DNA from: Brevibacillus parabrevis
Lineage (GTDB): Bacteria > Bacillota > Bacilli > Brevibacillales > Brevibacillaceae
Reading direction: 5' to 3'
NCBI RefSeq assembly: GCF_003710905.1
Contig: NZ_RHHV01000019.1
Location: 124,001-188,000, forward strand
Length of the DNA: 64,000 nt
In this document: one piece after another, positions 15,513 to 24,283 of the stretch
Numbering within the stretch: position 1 is the stretch's first letter
Layout: every line of letters begins with the position of its first letter
The notes under the pieces: model-generated
What the model was told of the DNA's origin: nothing
What the model saw: only the letters and a program-made list of their open reading frames with translations
The model's database searches: none
Program-made: the position numbers and the translations under genes

Positions 15513-16790
15513 ATGAAAAAACGGTGGTGGATCATCGGTTCCGTTGTCGTCCTGTTAGGGGCAGGGTTCGTTGGACTCAACATGATGGGTTCTCAGCAAG
15601 CCATGGGCATGCCCGTCAACATCGGAACACCGACCAAATCAGCTCTGGAAAGCAAAATCTTGACCTCCGGAATCGTCATCGTGGAGGACAAGCAGAAGCA
15701 GTACGCCAATGTGAACGGCACGTTGCGCGAGTTCGTCGTCAAAGAAGGCGACAAGGTCAAAAAAGGCCAGATCATCGCCAAAATTGATACGACCGATGTG
15801 GACAGCAGACTGCTTGATCTCGAAGCGCAGATGGAAGTCGCAAAAGCCAATCTTGCCAAAGCCCAGATCGGCGTAGAACCGGAAGAAGTAGCACAGGAGC
15901 GCGAGCGGGTCACGCAGGCACAGCGCGAGTACGATGCGGCCAAGCGAGAATACGACCGGATGAATCAATTGTTCTCCTCAGGCGCTTCGACTCAGCAGGA
16001 AGTCGACAAGGCGAAGTCTATCTTGGACAACGCGCTGTCCGCCCTCAATGTGGCGAAACAGCAGTCCGCCCTGAAACAAAAAGGGCCGCGCAAAGAAGAC
16101 ATCGCCGCTCAGCAGGCACAAATCAACAAACTGGCCGTCGAACGGACTCAACTGGAAAAAGAACGCGTCCAGAGCGTTGTCGTCGCACCTGCGAACGGAA
16201 CCGTTATTGGCGTCGCGGCGGACAACGGCCAATACGTCAACAAAGGCACGGAAATTTTGACACTGGCTAATCTCGACAACCTGCTCATTCAGGCTGACAT
16301 CAACGAATCGGATGTCGGCAAGCTGAAACTCGGACAGACGGCGACCATCGAAGGCATTACGCTGGGCAAACAAATGCTGAATGCCCAGATCACCCGAATC
16401 GCCCCGATCGCAACCACCAGCCAAAGCAGTTCGGGCCAAAGTGAAAAGACCCGCGTCAAAGTCATCCTCAAGCCGCAAGGAGATTTGAGCGCGCTCAAGC
16501 CAGGCTTCCACGTGGACATCAACATCTTGGCGGAAAAAATCGATAACGCTCTGCAAGTTCCGATCGAAGCTATCCAGCAGGAAGCGGACGGCAGCACTTT
16601 CGTCTGGATATCCGAGAACGGAATCGCCAAGAAACAGAAAGTCGCCACAGGCACCGAAAATGAACTGTTCTCCCACATCAAGCAAGGTCTGAACGGAGAC
16701 GAGCAAATCATTTTGGGACCTGTTGAAGCGCTGAGTGAAGGAGCGCCTGTCATGCCGATGAGCGGCGGTCCCGCACCAATGGGCATGTAA
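15513..16790 (+). CDS. Efflux adaptor protein (HlyD/MacA type)
   Basis: A membrane-anchored adaptor of 425 residues. It has one N-terminal hydrophobic anchor (WWIIGSVVVLLGAGFVGL), a biotinyl-lipoyl-like half (GTLREFVVKEGDKVKKGQIIAKID), a long coiled coil at about residues 90-205, and the second lipoyl half with beta-barrel (VVAPANGTVIGVAADNGQYV). The second ATG (15513) is preferred because AAGGGG lies 8 bases upstream; ATG 15507 is too close. In Gram-positive cells such adaptors work with MacB-like ABC proteins, encoded directly downstream, to export peptides or antibiotics. Confidence 0.87.
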   Translation: MKKRWWIIGSVVVLLGAGFVGLNMMGSQQAMGMPVNIGTPTKSALESKILTSGIVIVEDKQKQYANVNGTLREFVVKEGDKVKKGQIIAKIDTTDVDSRLLDLEAQMEVAKANLAKAQIGVEPEEVAQERERVTQAQREYDAAKREYDRMNQLFSSGASTQQEVDKAKSILDNALSALNVAKQQSALKQKGPRKEDIAAQQAQINKLAVERTQLEKERVQSVVVAPANGTVIGVAADNGQYVNKGTEILTLANLDNLLIQADINESDVGKLKLGQTATIEGITLGKQMLNAQITRIAPIATTSQSSSGQSEKTRVKVILKPQGDLSALKPGFHVDINILAEKIDNALQVPIEAIQQEADGSTFVWISENGIAKKQKVATGTENELFSHIKQGLNGDEQIILGPVEALSEGAPVMPMSGGPAPMGM

Positions 16791-16830
16791 CGACTGGATG
16801 TGTTCCACGTAAAAAGGAGGTCAGCCGACA

Positions 16831-17550
16831 ATGCTTCAGGTAGAAGGCTTGACGAAATCATACAAGACTGGCGATAGCACCCTCCCTATTTTGAAAGGTG
16901 TATCCTTGCTGGTGGAACAAGGCGAGTTCGTCGCCATCATGGGACCATCAGGATCAGGGAAATCGACGTTCATGAACATGCTGGGCTGTCTGGATCGCCC
17001 GGACACGGGAAGCTACATTCTCGACGGGATTGAGGTAAGCAGCCTCAATGACAAGCAGCTCGCCTACGTACGCAATCAAAAAATCGGCTTTGTGTTTCAG
17101 TCGTTCAATCTGCTCGCCCGCTCCACTTCCCTGCACAACGTAGAGCTGCCGATGATGTACGCCAACGTCAGCCGTTCGGAAAGGCGCAACAGGGCTACAG
17201 AAGCGCTGAAACGAGTAGGGCTGGGCGAACGCATGCACCACAAGCCTACTCAACTGTCCGGGGGTCAAAAGCAGCGCGTCGCCATCGCCAGAGCGCTGGT
17301 CAACCGTCCCGCCATCCTTTTGGCAGACGAACCGACAGGAAACCTCGATAGTCGCTCCGGTGTCGAGATCATGTCGATTTTTCAGGAACTGCACGCTCAA
17401 GGCGTCACGATTATTCTCGTCACGCACGAGATGGACATCGCCCAGCATGCCGAGCGAATCGTCACGTTCAAAGACGGCATCATCATCCGCGATGAGCGGG
17501 TAGAGGAACGCGTTTTCTCTACCCCGAATGACGAGGTGATTGTCACGTGA
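16831..17550 (+). CDS. ABC transporter ATPase, MacB/LolD type
   Basis: A 239-residue ATPase of the MacB/LolD/FtsE class. Walker A is GPSGSGKST, the Q-loop is FVFQSFNLLARST, the signature is LSGGQKQRVAIARAL, Walker B is ILLADEPTGNLDS and the H-loop is ILVTHEMD. It powers the permease whose start codon overlaps its stop by four bases. AAGGAGG is upstream of the ATG, 40 bases after the adaptor gene. Confidence 0.92.
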   Translation: MLQVEGLTKSYKTGDSTLPILKGVSLLVEQGEFVAIMGPSGSGKSTFMNMLGCLDRPDTGSYILDGIEVSSLNDKQLAYVRNQKIGFVFQSFNLLARSTSLHNVELPMMYANVSRSERRNRATEALKRVGLGERMHHKPTQLSGGQKQRVAIARALVNRPAILLADEPTGNLDSRSGVEIMSIFQELHAQGVTIILVTHEMDIAQHAERIVTFKDGIIIRDERVEERVFSTPNDEVIVT

Positions 17551-18737
17551 ATTTTATGGAAAGCTTTTACACCGCACTGGAGGGCATCTGGGCCAACAAA
17601 ATGCGCTCGGCCCTGACCATGCTCGGCATCATCATCGGGATTACTTCTGTCATCGCTGTTACCGCGCTTGGAGAAGGCGGACAAAAAGCAATCAACGACG
17701 AGATGGAAAAATTCGGGCAAAACACCTTCAACGTCTTCATTAACTGGGAGACAAAAGAAAAAATCGAATCCGACGACCTGACTATCGATGACGCTGCTGT
17801 CCTGGGCAGAATCAGTCCGGCAATCGAGTACATCGTCCCTTACAGCGGAACGACAATCGAGTTGAAGGGGCCGAAAAAAGAAGAGCGGGCCAACCTGACC
17901 GCCACCACGGCGGATTATTTCAACATCCAGAAAAGAATGAAAGTAACAAAAGGCCGCCTGTTCAGCGATACCGATGACAAGGAACAGCGCGCTGTCGTCG
18001 TGCTGGAGGACAAGCTTGGCGAGAAGCTGTTCGGACAAATGAATCCGATCGGTCAGCGCGTTCGCTGGGGAAACAATTCCCTCGTCGTCATCGGCACGTA
18101 CTCAGAGGAAAAATTCAAGTTTGACATGGGCCAGGAAACATTCGGCGCCGTAGTTCCCATCCAGTATTACAACTCCCTGTTGGAAGAACCGTCGATCCAT
18201 TCGTTTATGGGGACGGCTGTCGACAAAGCTTCCGTCAACTCGGCCATGCAGCAGGCCAAGCAATATTTGACGCGCAAACACCAAAAGAACGACCATTACA
18301 TGGTTCGCAGCATGCAAGAATCGGTTGACCAGTTCAATCAGCTGACAGGCACGCTCACCTTGATTTTCAGCATCATCGCCGGGATCTCGCTCGTAGTCGG
18401 CGGGGTCGGCGTCATGAACATCATGCTCGTCTCCGTCACCGAGCGCACGCGGGAAATCGGGATTCGCAAAGCGCTGGGGGCGCGGCGAAGCGATATTTTG
18501 ATTCAGTTTCTCATTGAATCCATCATCGTCTGCCTGATCGGCGGATTGGTCGGCGTCCTGTGCGGACTTGGCATCGCCGCCTTGATCTCGCATTTTGCCA
18601 ACCTTCCACCGCTGCTATCGTGGAACAGCGTATTTATCGCGTTTGGCTTCTCCAGCGCTATCGGCATCTTTTTCGGGCTTTATCCAGCCAACAAAGCTGC
18701 CAAGCTCGACCCGATCGAAGCGCTGCGTTACGAATAG
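17547..18737 (+). CDS. ABC transporter permease, MacB/FtsX type
   Basis: A 396-residue permease with the four-helix MacB layout. There is one N-terminal helix (SALTMLGIIIGITSVIAVTAL), a large extracellular MacB_PCD domain at about residues 45-240, and three C-terminal helices including the FtsX motif GGVGVMNIMLVSVTERTREIG. It starts at GTG overlapping the ATPase stop (GTGA), indicating translational coupling. Together the three genes form a MacAB-like mechanotransmitting exporter; the substrate is unknown. Confidence 0.9.
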   Translation: MNFMESFYTALEGIWANKMRSALTMLGIIIGITSVIAVTALGEGGQKAINDEMEKFGQNTFNVFINWETKEKIESDDLTIDDAAVLGRISPAIEYIVPYSGTTIELKGPKKEERANLTATTADYFNIQKRMKVTKGRLFSDTDDKEQRAVVVLEDKLGEKLFGQMNPIGQRVRWGNNSLVVIGTYSEEKFKFDMGQETFGAVVPIQYYNSLLEEPSIHSFMGTAVDKASVNSAMQQAKQYLTRKHQKNDHYMVRSMQESVDQFNQLTGTLTLIFSIIAGISLVVGGVGVMNIMLVSVTERTREIGIRKALGARRSDILIQFLIESIIVCLIGGLVGVLCGLGIAALISHFANLPPLLSWNSVFIAFGFSSAIGIFFGLYPANKAAKLDPIEALRYE

Positions 18738-18744
18738 ACCGATA

Positions 18745-18790
18745 CAAAAAACATGCACCTGTGCAACTTTCGCCACAGGTGCATGTTTAT
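18745..18790. terminator. Terminator of the MacAB-like operon
   Basis: AAACATGCACCTGTG (18749-18763) and CACAGGTGCATGTTT (18774-18788) form a perfect 15-bp stem with a preceding A-run. It can also serve the small membrane gene converging from the right, whose stop lies in the right arm. Confidence 0.85.
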
Positions 18791-18963
18791 GTTGGAAACG
18801 TATCTGTCATCAGCTTCAAAAGAAAAAAAAGCGCAATCCCGACGCTCGCGACTGTCCACCAGAGCGTTTTGCTGTCAGTCTTGTCTGCCTTGTAGATACC
18901 GCTCAGCTTCCAGGTGCCTACAGCTACACAGAGGAGACTGATCAGGAGCAGGATTGTCCCCAT
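18787..18963 (-). CDS. Small two-helix membrane protein
   Basis: A 58-residue protein beginning MGTILLLISLLCVAVGTWK, with a second hydrophobic segment ASVGIALFFLLKLM. GGAGGGAGAT sits directly upstream of the ATG. No family is recognised. It may be transcribed with the yqkE-like and 48-codon genes to its right, which point the same way. Confidence 0.6.
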   Translation of the reverse strand: MGTILLLISLLCVAVGTWKLSGIYKADKTDSKTLWWTVASVGIALFFLLKLMTDTFPT

Positions 18964-19014
18964 GATCTCCCTCCTTTCCCCTCTCCTAGCTATATGGGGA
19001 TGGAGGGAAAAAAA

Positions 19015-19161
19015 TCACTCCTTGGGCTGCTTTTTCCCCAACCGGCCGAGCACCTGGCGACCGCGCTGCTTGAGCGCCTCGTCTTTAAGCGCAAGCTGCC
19101 GCTTTTTCATCAGGCCGTTTTTCGAAGTATCCGGACGATCCGGTTGTTTGTCGTCGCGCAT
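19015..19161 (-). CDS. Small basic hypothetical protein
   Basis: A 48-residue, Lys/Arg-rich protein (GLMKKRQLALKDEALKQRGR is its centre). Its ATG overlaps the stop of the yqkE-like gene as TGATG, which suggests translational coupling. No family is recognised. Confidence rests on the overlap and the absence of any better use of the region. Confidence 0.5.
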   Translation of the reverse strand: MRDDKQPDRPDTSKNGLMKKRQLALKDEALKQRGRQVLGRLGKKQPKE

Positions 19162-19439
19162 CAGTTGAACTTGCCTCCGCCTTTTTTCTCATAGTCATCC
19201 AGCAGCTCGGCAAAGCTTTTGTTGCGCTCGCGTGCTTCCTGTTCGTGGCGTTTTTGTTCCTCAGCTTCCTTTGCCTTCCGCTCGTTTTCTGACTTCATGT
19301 CTTTTTCCAGCTGCTTCAGCTTCGATACCGCATCTGCGTTCAGCATGTCCTTCAAGCTGCCAAGCGAAGCCTTCGCTTCTGTTGCTGCTTCCTGCGTGTG
19401 ACGCTGGTTTGGTTGCTGTTTTTGTTTTTTCTTTGCCAT
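19161..19439 (-). CDS. YqkE-like protein (DUF3886)
   Basis: A highly charged protein of 92 residues. It starts MAKKKQKQQPNQ, has the core SLGSLKDMLNADAVSKLKQLEK, then a long Glu/Lys/Arg coiled-coil-like stretch and the conserved end NKSFAELLDDYEKK. This matches the DUF3886/YqkE family of Bacillus, whose function is unknown. AAAGGATGG lies 8 bases before the chosen ATG. It is divergent from the SspK-like gene. Confidence 0.72.
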   Translation of the reverse strand: MAKKKQKQQPNQRHTQEAATEAKASLGSLKDMLNADAVSKLKQLEKDMKSENERKAKEAEEQKRHEQEARERNKSFAELLDDYEKKGGGKFN

Positions 19440-19538
19440 TTGAACTGCCATCCTTTCCCTATCGAACTAACGCCCTCATTCTCCGTCCCGTTTTGGGTCA
19501 TACTACTTGTAAGCTTCGCATTGAGAGGAGGACGAAAC

Positions 19539-19670
19539 ATGGTGCGCAACAAAGCAAAAGACTTTGGAAAAACCGCAGAAATCCGCGGCCCGAAAGCTCA
19601 ATCCGAGGCCATCCGTTCCAACGGTTCCATTAATAGTGAACCACAAGAAAGGTTAAAAGAAAACCGTTAG
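19539..19670 (+). CDS. sspK: SspK-like small acid-soluble spore protein
   Basis: A 43-residue hydrophilic protein that begins MVRNKAKDF and ends NSEPQERLKENR. The start (VRNKAKxF) and the NGxxNxxPQER tail match the SspK class of minor small acid-soluble spore proteins, which accumulate in the developing spore. GAGAGGAGGAC precedes the ATG and a strong terminator follows. Expression from a forespore sigma factor is expected but I did not identify a clear promoter. Confidence 0.65.
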   Translation: MVRNKAKDFGKTAEIRGPKAQSEAIRSNGSINSEPQERLKENR

Positions 19671-19681
19671 GCCAAAAGTTT

Positions 19682-19716
19682 AACCGCCGGGCTTGGTATC
19701 ACGCCCGGCGGTTTTT
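19682..19716 (+). terminator. Terminator of the sspK-like gene, overlapping the converging GT2 gene
   Basis: AACCGCCGGGC (19682-19692) and GCCCGGCGGTT (19703-19713) form a perfect 11-bp stem followed by T's. The GT2 stop codon (19699-19701) lies inside the loop, so the two genes overlap tail to tail. Confidence 0.88.
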
Positions 19717-20535
19717 ATTGGGAGACATGCTCTTCGGACTGGCTCTTTTTTGCACCGACTCTTGCCTCAGGACGGTCAGCTTGTCATCCAGTTGAAAGCG
19801 GCAACCGTTTTTGACCAGCCTTTTGGCCAAATCCCGCTCCATGGCGATGCGCGGCAGCTCCTTGAACAACCCGGCCCGAAGCAAGTGTTCCTTGCGCAGC
19901 GAGACGTGGTGGGTATCAAACAGCGCCCATGGCGAGCGATAACGGGTAAGGTGCGGCCCGTATTTTTCCCGGATTGCCAGCCGCTTCTGCGCCATCGGAC
20001 AAGGCAAGCCGATATGAAAAGGCAATTCGTTTACGATCTGGCTTTCTTCCAGCAGCGGGATCGGTTTGACAAGCGTATGCGGCCGTTTGATGTGCGGGTA
20101 TTGCTCCAGCCAAAGCTGGCACTCCGCGTGCTGGATCTCTGTAAACCCTGGCTCATACACGGAATATATCCGCTTACGATCCTGTCCGAGCAAGACAAGC
20201 TGACTGGCTTTCTCATGCGCCTGCTGATGGACGCCGATGAATGAACGCGGAACAAGCATGTGGCTGGCCAGAAACACAATCAGTTCGCCTCGCGCAAGCT
20301 TGATCCCCGAATTGAGCAAATAGGCGAGCGGCTTTTGTTTGCGAAGCCGCACATAGTTCAACGAAAAATGGGCGGTAAATCGGGACAGTTTTTCCGCCGT
20401 CTCGTCCGTTGAAGCGTTGTCAAGGACGATCACCTCAAACTGTTCAAACGCGCAAAATTGCAGGTTGAAGCCGAACAGGGTATACAAGAGCTGATCGTCT
20501 GCATCTTTGGCAGGAATGACGACACTTGTCAGCAT
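19699..20535 (-). CDS. Family 2 glycosyltransferase-like protein lacking DxD
   Basis: A 278-residue GT-A fold protein. The N-terminal SVVIPAKDADDQLL and the nucleotide-binding VLDNASTDETAEKL are typical of GT2. At the position where GT2 enzymes carry DxD it reads IVFLASHMLVPRSF, so the metal-binding aspartates are absent. A later MERDLAKRLVKNG segment matches the usual catalytic ED..L..RL region. It may be a degenerate or metal-independent transferase. The gene stands alone. Confidence 0.75.
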   Translation of the reverse strand: MLTSVVIPAKDADDQLLYTLFGFNLQFCAFEQFEVIVLDNASTDETAEKLSRFTAHFSLNYVRLRKQKPLAYLLNSGIKLARGELIVFLASHMLVPRSFIGVHQQAHEKASQLVLLGQDRKRIYSVYEPGFTEIQHAECQLWLEQYPHIKRPHTLVKPIPLLEESQIVNELPFHIGLPCPMAQKRLAIREKYGPHLTRYRSPWALFDTHHVSLRKEHLLRAGLFKELPRIAMERDLAKRLVKNGCRFQLDDKLTVLRQESVQKRASPKSMSPNKNRRA

Positions 20536-20765
20536 CGAATCTCCCCCCTTTTTCTGTGAAAAACGTCAAGCCGCTTTTCATGAAAGTGGATGTTACCGTT
20601 TTGTTTTGTAGCATATGCGGCAGACCATCATTTGGGCTGGGCTTGGCTCACGACCCGACCGCCACCGTATAAGCAACGAAAGTGTGATGCATGCTAAAAA
20701 TGATGGCTGCCTCTCTTGGCGAACCTTTCGGCTGTATGGATAAGTGGATAAAGGAGGTTCAACGA

Positions 20766-21119
20766 ATGGACAACGACCAGAAGCATCGTGAAAAAACAAA
20801 GGATATTTCCCTCGACGGAACCTTGCCGCATCAGATCAGCGCCCCTGATTTCAAAAAATCGTCCCGCTCCATCCAGCGACCTTTTGTCAACGAATTTGGC
20901 GTCGTGATCGGAGACAGCTTGTACGAGTCCAAAGAATCCCCGTTGAACAACTGGAGCACGGACACGGACCCTTCCATCATGGCGGGCGACCAATGGGTGC
21001 ATCCAACCAACGATATCGGCTGGAACTCCTACGAAAACAAGGAGCTGCTGGAAGACAAGCCCATAGGCAATGCCCGCTTTATGCATCCGACGAAAGATGT
21101 CAGCAAAGGCAAGGATTGA
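20766..21119 (+). CDS. DUF3905 family protein
   Basis: A 117-residue hydrophilic protein with the highly conserved DUF3905 pattern: LDGTLPHQISAPDF, PFVNEFGVVIGDSLYESKESP, MAGDQWVHPTNDIGWN and FMHPTKDVS. The family is confined largely to spore-forming Bacillota and has no known function. AAAGGAGG lies just upstream of ATG 20766. Single gene with its own terminator. Confidence 0.85.
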   Translation: MDNDQKHREKTKDISLDGTLPHQISAPDFKKSSRSIQRPFVNEFGVVIGDSLYESKESPLNNWSTDTDPSIMAGDQWVHPTNDIGWNSYENKELLEDKPIGNARFMHPTKDVSKGKD

Positions 21120-21140
21120 TTGAGCTGTCTTGAAAAAAAT

Positions 21141-21181
21141 CGCCCATTCGGAAAAGACACACTGACCGAATGGGTGTTTTT
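21141..21181 (+). terminator. Terminator after the DUF3905 gene
   Basis: GCCCATTCGG and CCGAATGGGT form a 10-bp stem with one wobble pair, followed by a T-run. Confidence 0.8.
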
Positions 21182-21229
21182 GGTTTGTATGTTACAATGG
21201 GGCTTGAAGAGACAGAAAGGAGCTGGCCC

Positions 21230-21529
21230 ATGAGCATCACACTTGCGATAGCGCCTGCATTTTCGCTCGCCTATCAACGATATTCCGAATTTCGTCCAGG
21301 TGACACGCTTCGCCTGTACGTGCGGACAAGCGGTCCTGGAACGGGCGGGCTTTTCTACGCGATTGAAAAAGATGAAGCCATGCCTGACGACGCCATTTTC
21401 GAAGTGGAGGGCTTGCGCTTTGTCATCCGCCCTGCCGATTTCTGGTACTTCGATGGCGGTCAGCTTGACTTTGACCCTACATACGGCGAATACGGCTTTC
21501 GCTTCTTCAACCCGCGTCTGGCGGACTAG
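21230..21529 (+). CDS. HesB/IscA-like protein, YneR type
   Basis: A 99-residue HesB-like fold protein related to Bacillus YneR. Conserved marks are GDTLRLYVRTSGPG, VEGLRFVIRPADFWYFDGGQLDFD and a short tail. It lacks the three cysteines of true IscA iron-sulfur scaffolds, so cluster transfer is unlikely. Function unknown. AAAGGAG precedes ATG 21230. Confidence 0.72.
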   Translation: MSITLAIAPAFSLAYQRYSEFRPGDTLRLYVRTSGPGTGGLFYAIEKDEAMPDDAIFEVEGLRFVIRPADFWYFDGGQLDFDPTYGEYGFRFFNPRLAD

Positions 21530-21595
21530 CAGAAACTTTTCTGGGCGTCATCCGTATGAAAGAGAGACTGCCATGACGTATGGGAGGAGCGTTTC

Positions 21596-22711
21596 ATGAA
21601 AAAGAGCGGTTCGATTCTTTTGGCCGTCGGCGCTTTTTTGCTGGCCAATTTCAAATGGTTAATCGGTATTTTGAAGTTCTCCAAATTCGGCGCAACCCTT
21701 TTGTCGATGATCGTCAGCCTCGGGGCGTACGCCATGATTTACGGCTGGAAGTTTGCCGTGGCGATCGTCTACCTGATTTTCGTCCATGAGATGGGGCATG
21801 TCATCGCTGCCAAGCGCAAGGGCATTGCGACTTCGCCAGCCGTCTTCATCCCGTTTGCGGGTGCTTTTATATCGATGAAAGACATGCCGCGCGATGCGAA
21901 AACAGAAGCGTATCTCGCTTATGGCGGACCGCTTGCCGGGATGATTGCCTTTTTGCCTGCCCTGCCGCTTTACTGGTGGACGCAGGACCCGTTCTGGGCA
22001 TTGGTTATCTACCTCGGTGCCGTACTCAACCTGTTCAATCTGTTGCCCGTCTCCCCGCTGGATGGCGGACGGATTGTCTCTGTGCTTTCCACAAAAATCT
22101 GGTTCGTTGGACTGATCGGTCTGGGGATCATGCTGTTTACCAATCCAGGCCCGATTATGGGACTCATCTTCATCCTCGGTCTGATTACTTGGTGGAACCG
22201 CCTGCGTGAAAACTACCAGCATCAGGTGCTGCAATACGAACGGGAACAAATCGAAAAGTTCATGCACGATATCGCCAAATGGCCTGAACTGGAAACGACA
22301 TGGGACATGCGCGTCAGCATGAACGAAGAGGTAAGCGCACTGAATCAGGCTGAGCCGGACAAACGCTTCCTCGTCCCGTTCCTGCATGACGAAAAGCGGC
22401 TGGCACGCGACCAGAAGCGGCTGGATAAAGTGTATATGAACAGAAAATGGGAACTGTTCAAGCAATGGGAGCGCGAGCCGATCATGTTCATCGAGTCGGA
22501 CCCGCTGCGTCCCGCTCCGTCCCAGGCACTGCAAGAAGCCGAGCAGGCAGCTCGCCAGCGGCTGGCGGAAGTCGATGAGCAAATGCATCGGCTGACAACG
22601 TATTATGTCGCTCCGGCCTCGACCAAGTGGAAAGTGCTGGCTGCTTACCTCGGGCTGGCCGCTGTTTTGTCGGCGTTCTTCGTCTACGGACAGCAGCTTT
22701 TGCACCGCTAA
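21596..22711 (+). CDS. M50 site-2 protease family membrane protein
   Basis: A 371-residue protein. The zinc motif HEMGH is at residues 64-68 in a hydrophobic helix and the third-ligand motif SPLDGGR lies about 95 residues later, so the core looks catalytically complete. About 160 hydrophilic residues follow (roughly 200-350), ending in one more hydrophobic helix (WKVLAAYLGLAAVLSAFFVYG). This long soluble domain between core and final helix is unusual compared with SpoIVFB or RseP; no PDZ or CBS domain is evident. Substrate unknown. It is a single gene. Confidence 0.85.
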   Translation: MKKSGSILLAVGAFLLANFKWLIGILKFSKFGATLLSMIVSLGAYAMIYGWKFAVAIVYLIFVHEMGHVIAAKRKGIATSPAVFIPFAGAFISMKDMPRDAKTEAYLAYGGPLAGMIAFLPALPLYWWTQDPFWALVIYLGAVLNLFNLLPVSPLDGGRIVSVLSTKIWFVGLIGLGIMLFTNPGPIMGLIFILGLITWWNRLRENYQHQVLQYEREQIEKFMHDIAKWPELETTWDMRVSMNEEVSALNQAEPDKRFLVPFLHDEKRLARDQKRLDKVYMNRKWELFKQWEREPIMFIESDPLRPAPSQALQEAEQAARQRLAEVDEQMHRLTTYYVAPASTKWKVLAAYLGLAAVLSAFFVYGQQLLHR

Positions 22712-22729
22712 TCCAGGCTTTGCTCCGAC

Positions 22730-22756
22730 CGTCCGGTTCGTTTGGACCGGACGTTT
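22730..22756 (+). terminator. Probable terminator after the M50 gene
   Basis: CGTCCGGT (22730-22737) and ACCGGACG (22746-22753) form a perfect 8-bp stem with a weak T-tail. A direct GACCTTCTGT repeat follows. Confidence 0.5.
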
Positions 22757-22923
22757 GACCTTCTGTGACCTTCTGTGGGCGCAAAAACGTGCGCTACGCA
22801 TACCTGAGAGTCGCTCTTCCCCAGCAAGAGGTCAGAAACGCCCGCCATGGTGATTTATCGCTTTTGAGAGTTGGCGCCAAACAGAGTAAAATAGGAGTGT
22901 ACTTTCATAAAATTCCAGAGAGG

Positions 22924-24276
22924 ATGACTTTTTACTTGGACAACGTCCCGATAGTGCTCAACCTGCTGCTTGTGATATTTCTTGTTTTTCTGAACGGCTT
23001 CTTCGTCGCCGCAGAGTTCGCTCTCGTCAAAGTGCGGCAAACGCGCTTGACACAATTAGTGAATGAAGGAAACAAACGCGCTGTATACGCTCAAAAAGTA
23101 ACGCAAAAACTGGATGGCTATCTGTCTGCCTGCCAGGTCGGGATTACTCTCGCCTCGCTCGGACTGGGTTGGGTCGGGGAACCGGCTATCGCCCATATGA
23201 TCGTCGAACCGCTGCTTGGTTCAACAGGATTGCCTGCCTATGCGATTTCTGCGATATCTTTTGGTATAGCGTTCGCGATTATTACCTTCCTGCACATCGT
23301 CTTGGGTGAACTGGCTCCGAAATCATTGGCTATTCAAAAAGCAGAAGAAACTTCGCTGTGGGTTGCCGCGCCATTGATGTTTTTCTATAAAATGCTTTAC
23401 CCGGCGATCTGGTTTTTGAACGGAACCGCCAACGCCCTGATGAAACGACTTGGATTCGAAGCGATCTCGGAACATGAAGCAGCTCATACCGAAGAAGAAA
23501 TCCGCATCCTCGTCAACCAAAGCCACCAAAGCGGTCATATTGACCAGACTGAATTGTCGCTGGTGGAACACGTTTTCGACTTTTCCGAAACCTTGGCCCG
23601 GGAAACGATGATCCCGCGAATTGACATGGTTTGCTTATATAGCACGAATACATTTGAAGAAAACTTGGAGATCATCCGCACGCAGCGACACACCCGTTTC
23701 CCTGTAGCGGCTGAGGACAAAGACAACATCATCGGTTTTGTCCACGCCACCGATTTTTACCTGGCGGCCCTGCAAGACGGACGTGTCAAGCTGGATTCGT
23801 TGCTCCGCCCTGTTCTGACGGTTCCGGAAACCATGGAGATCAGTACAGTCCTGCGCCTGATGCAGAAAAAGCGCTCGCAGCTCGCAATCGTCATCGACGA
23901 GTACGGCGGTACAGCTGGTCTGGTAACGATGGAGGACATTCTGGAAGAAATCGTCGGAGATATCCAGGACGAGTTCGACGAGGAAAGACCGGAGATCGAA
24001 AAGCTGGATAACGGCCTCTCCGTTTCCGGCATGCTGACGCTCGCCGATTTGAACGATCATATCCCGTTCGAGCTGGAATCCGAGGATGTAGACACGATTG
24101 GCGGCTGGCTGTACAGTCAGCTGGAAGAAGATATCGCGGTAGGCGCTACAGTCGAGTGGGAAAACTACTTGTTCACCGTCAAGCAAATGGATAATCACCG
24201 TGTCACCCGCGTGTTGATTACGCCGATTAAAAACGACGAATCGCCGCAGCAAGAAGAGCTTTTGACCGTTTCCTGA
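22924..24276 (+). CDS. Hemolysin C/CorC-type membrane protein with CBS domains
   Basis: A 450-residue CNNM/CorC-type protein. There is an N-terminal DUF21 membrane domain with about four helices (LLLVIFLVFLNGFFVAAEFALVKVR, GYLSACQVGITLASLGLGWVGEP), two CBS domains at about residues 215-340 (IPRIDMV, RHTRFPV, IDEYGGTAGLVTMEDILEEIVG) and a C-terminal CorC_HlyC domain. Related proteins move Mg2+ or Co2+. AGAGAGG lies too close to ATG 22924, so an in-frame TTG at 22936 may be the true start and gives the N-terminus usual for homologues. Confidence 0.87.
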   Translation: MTFYLDNVPIVLNLLLVIFLVFLNGFFVAAEFALVKVRQTRLTQLVNEGNKRAVYAQKVTQKLDGYLSACQVGITLASLGLGWVGEPAIAHMIVEPLLGSTGLPAYAISAISFGIAFAIITFLHIVLGELAPKSLAIQKAEETSLWVAAPLMFFYKMLYPAIWFLNGTANALMKRLGFEAISEHEAAHTEEEIRILVNQSHQSGHIDQTELSLVEHVFDFSETLARETMIPRIDMVCLYSTNTFEENLEIIRTQRHTRFPVAAEDKDNIIGFVHATDFYLAALQDGRVKLDSLLRPVLTVPETMEISTVLRLMQKKRSQLAIVIDEYGGTAGLVTMEDILEEIVGDIQDEFDEERPEIEKLDNGLSVSGMLTLADLNDHIPFELESEDVDTIGGWLYSQLEEDIAVGATVEWENYLFTVKQMDNHRVTRVLITPIKNDESPQQEELLTVS

Positions 24277-24283
24277 TCAACGA

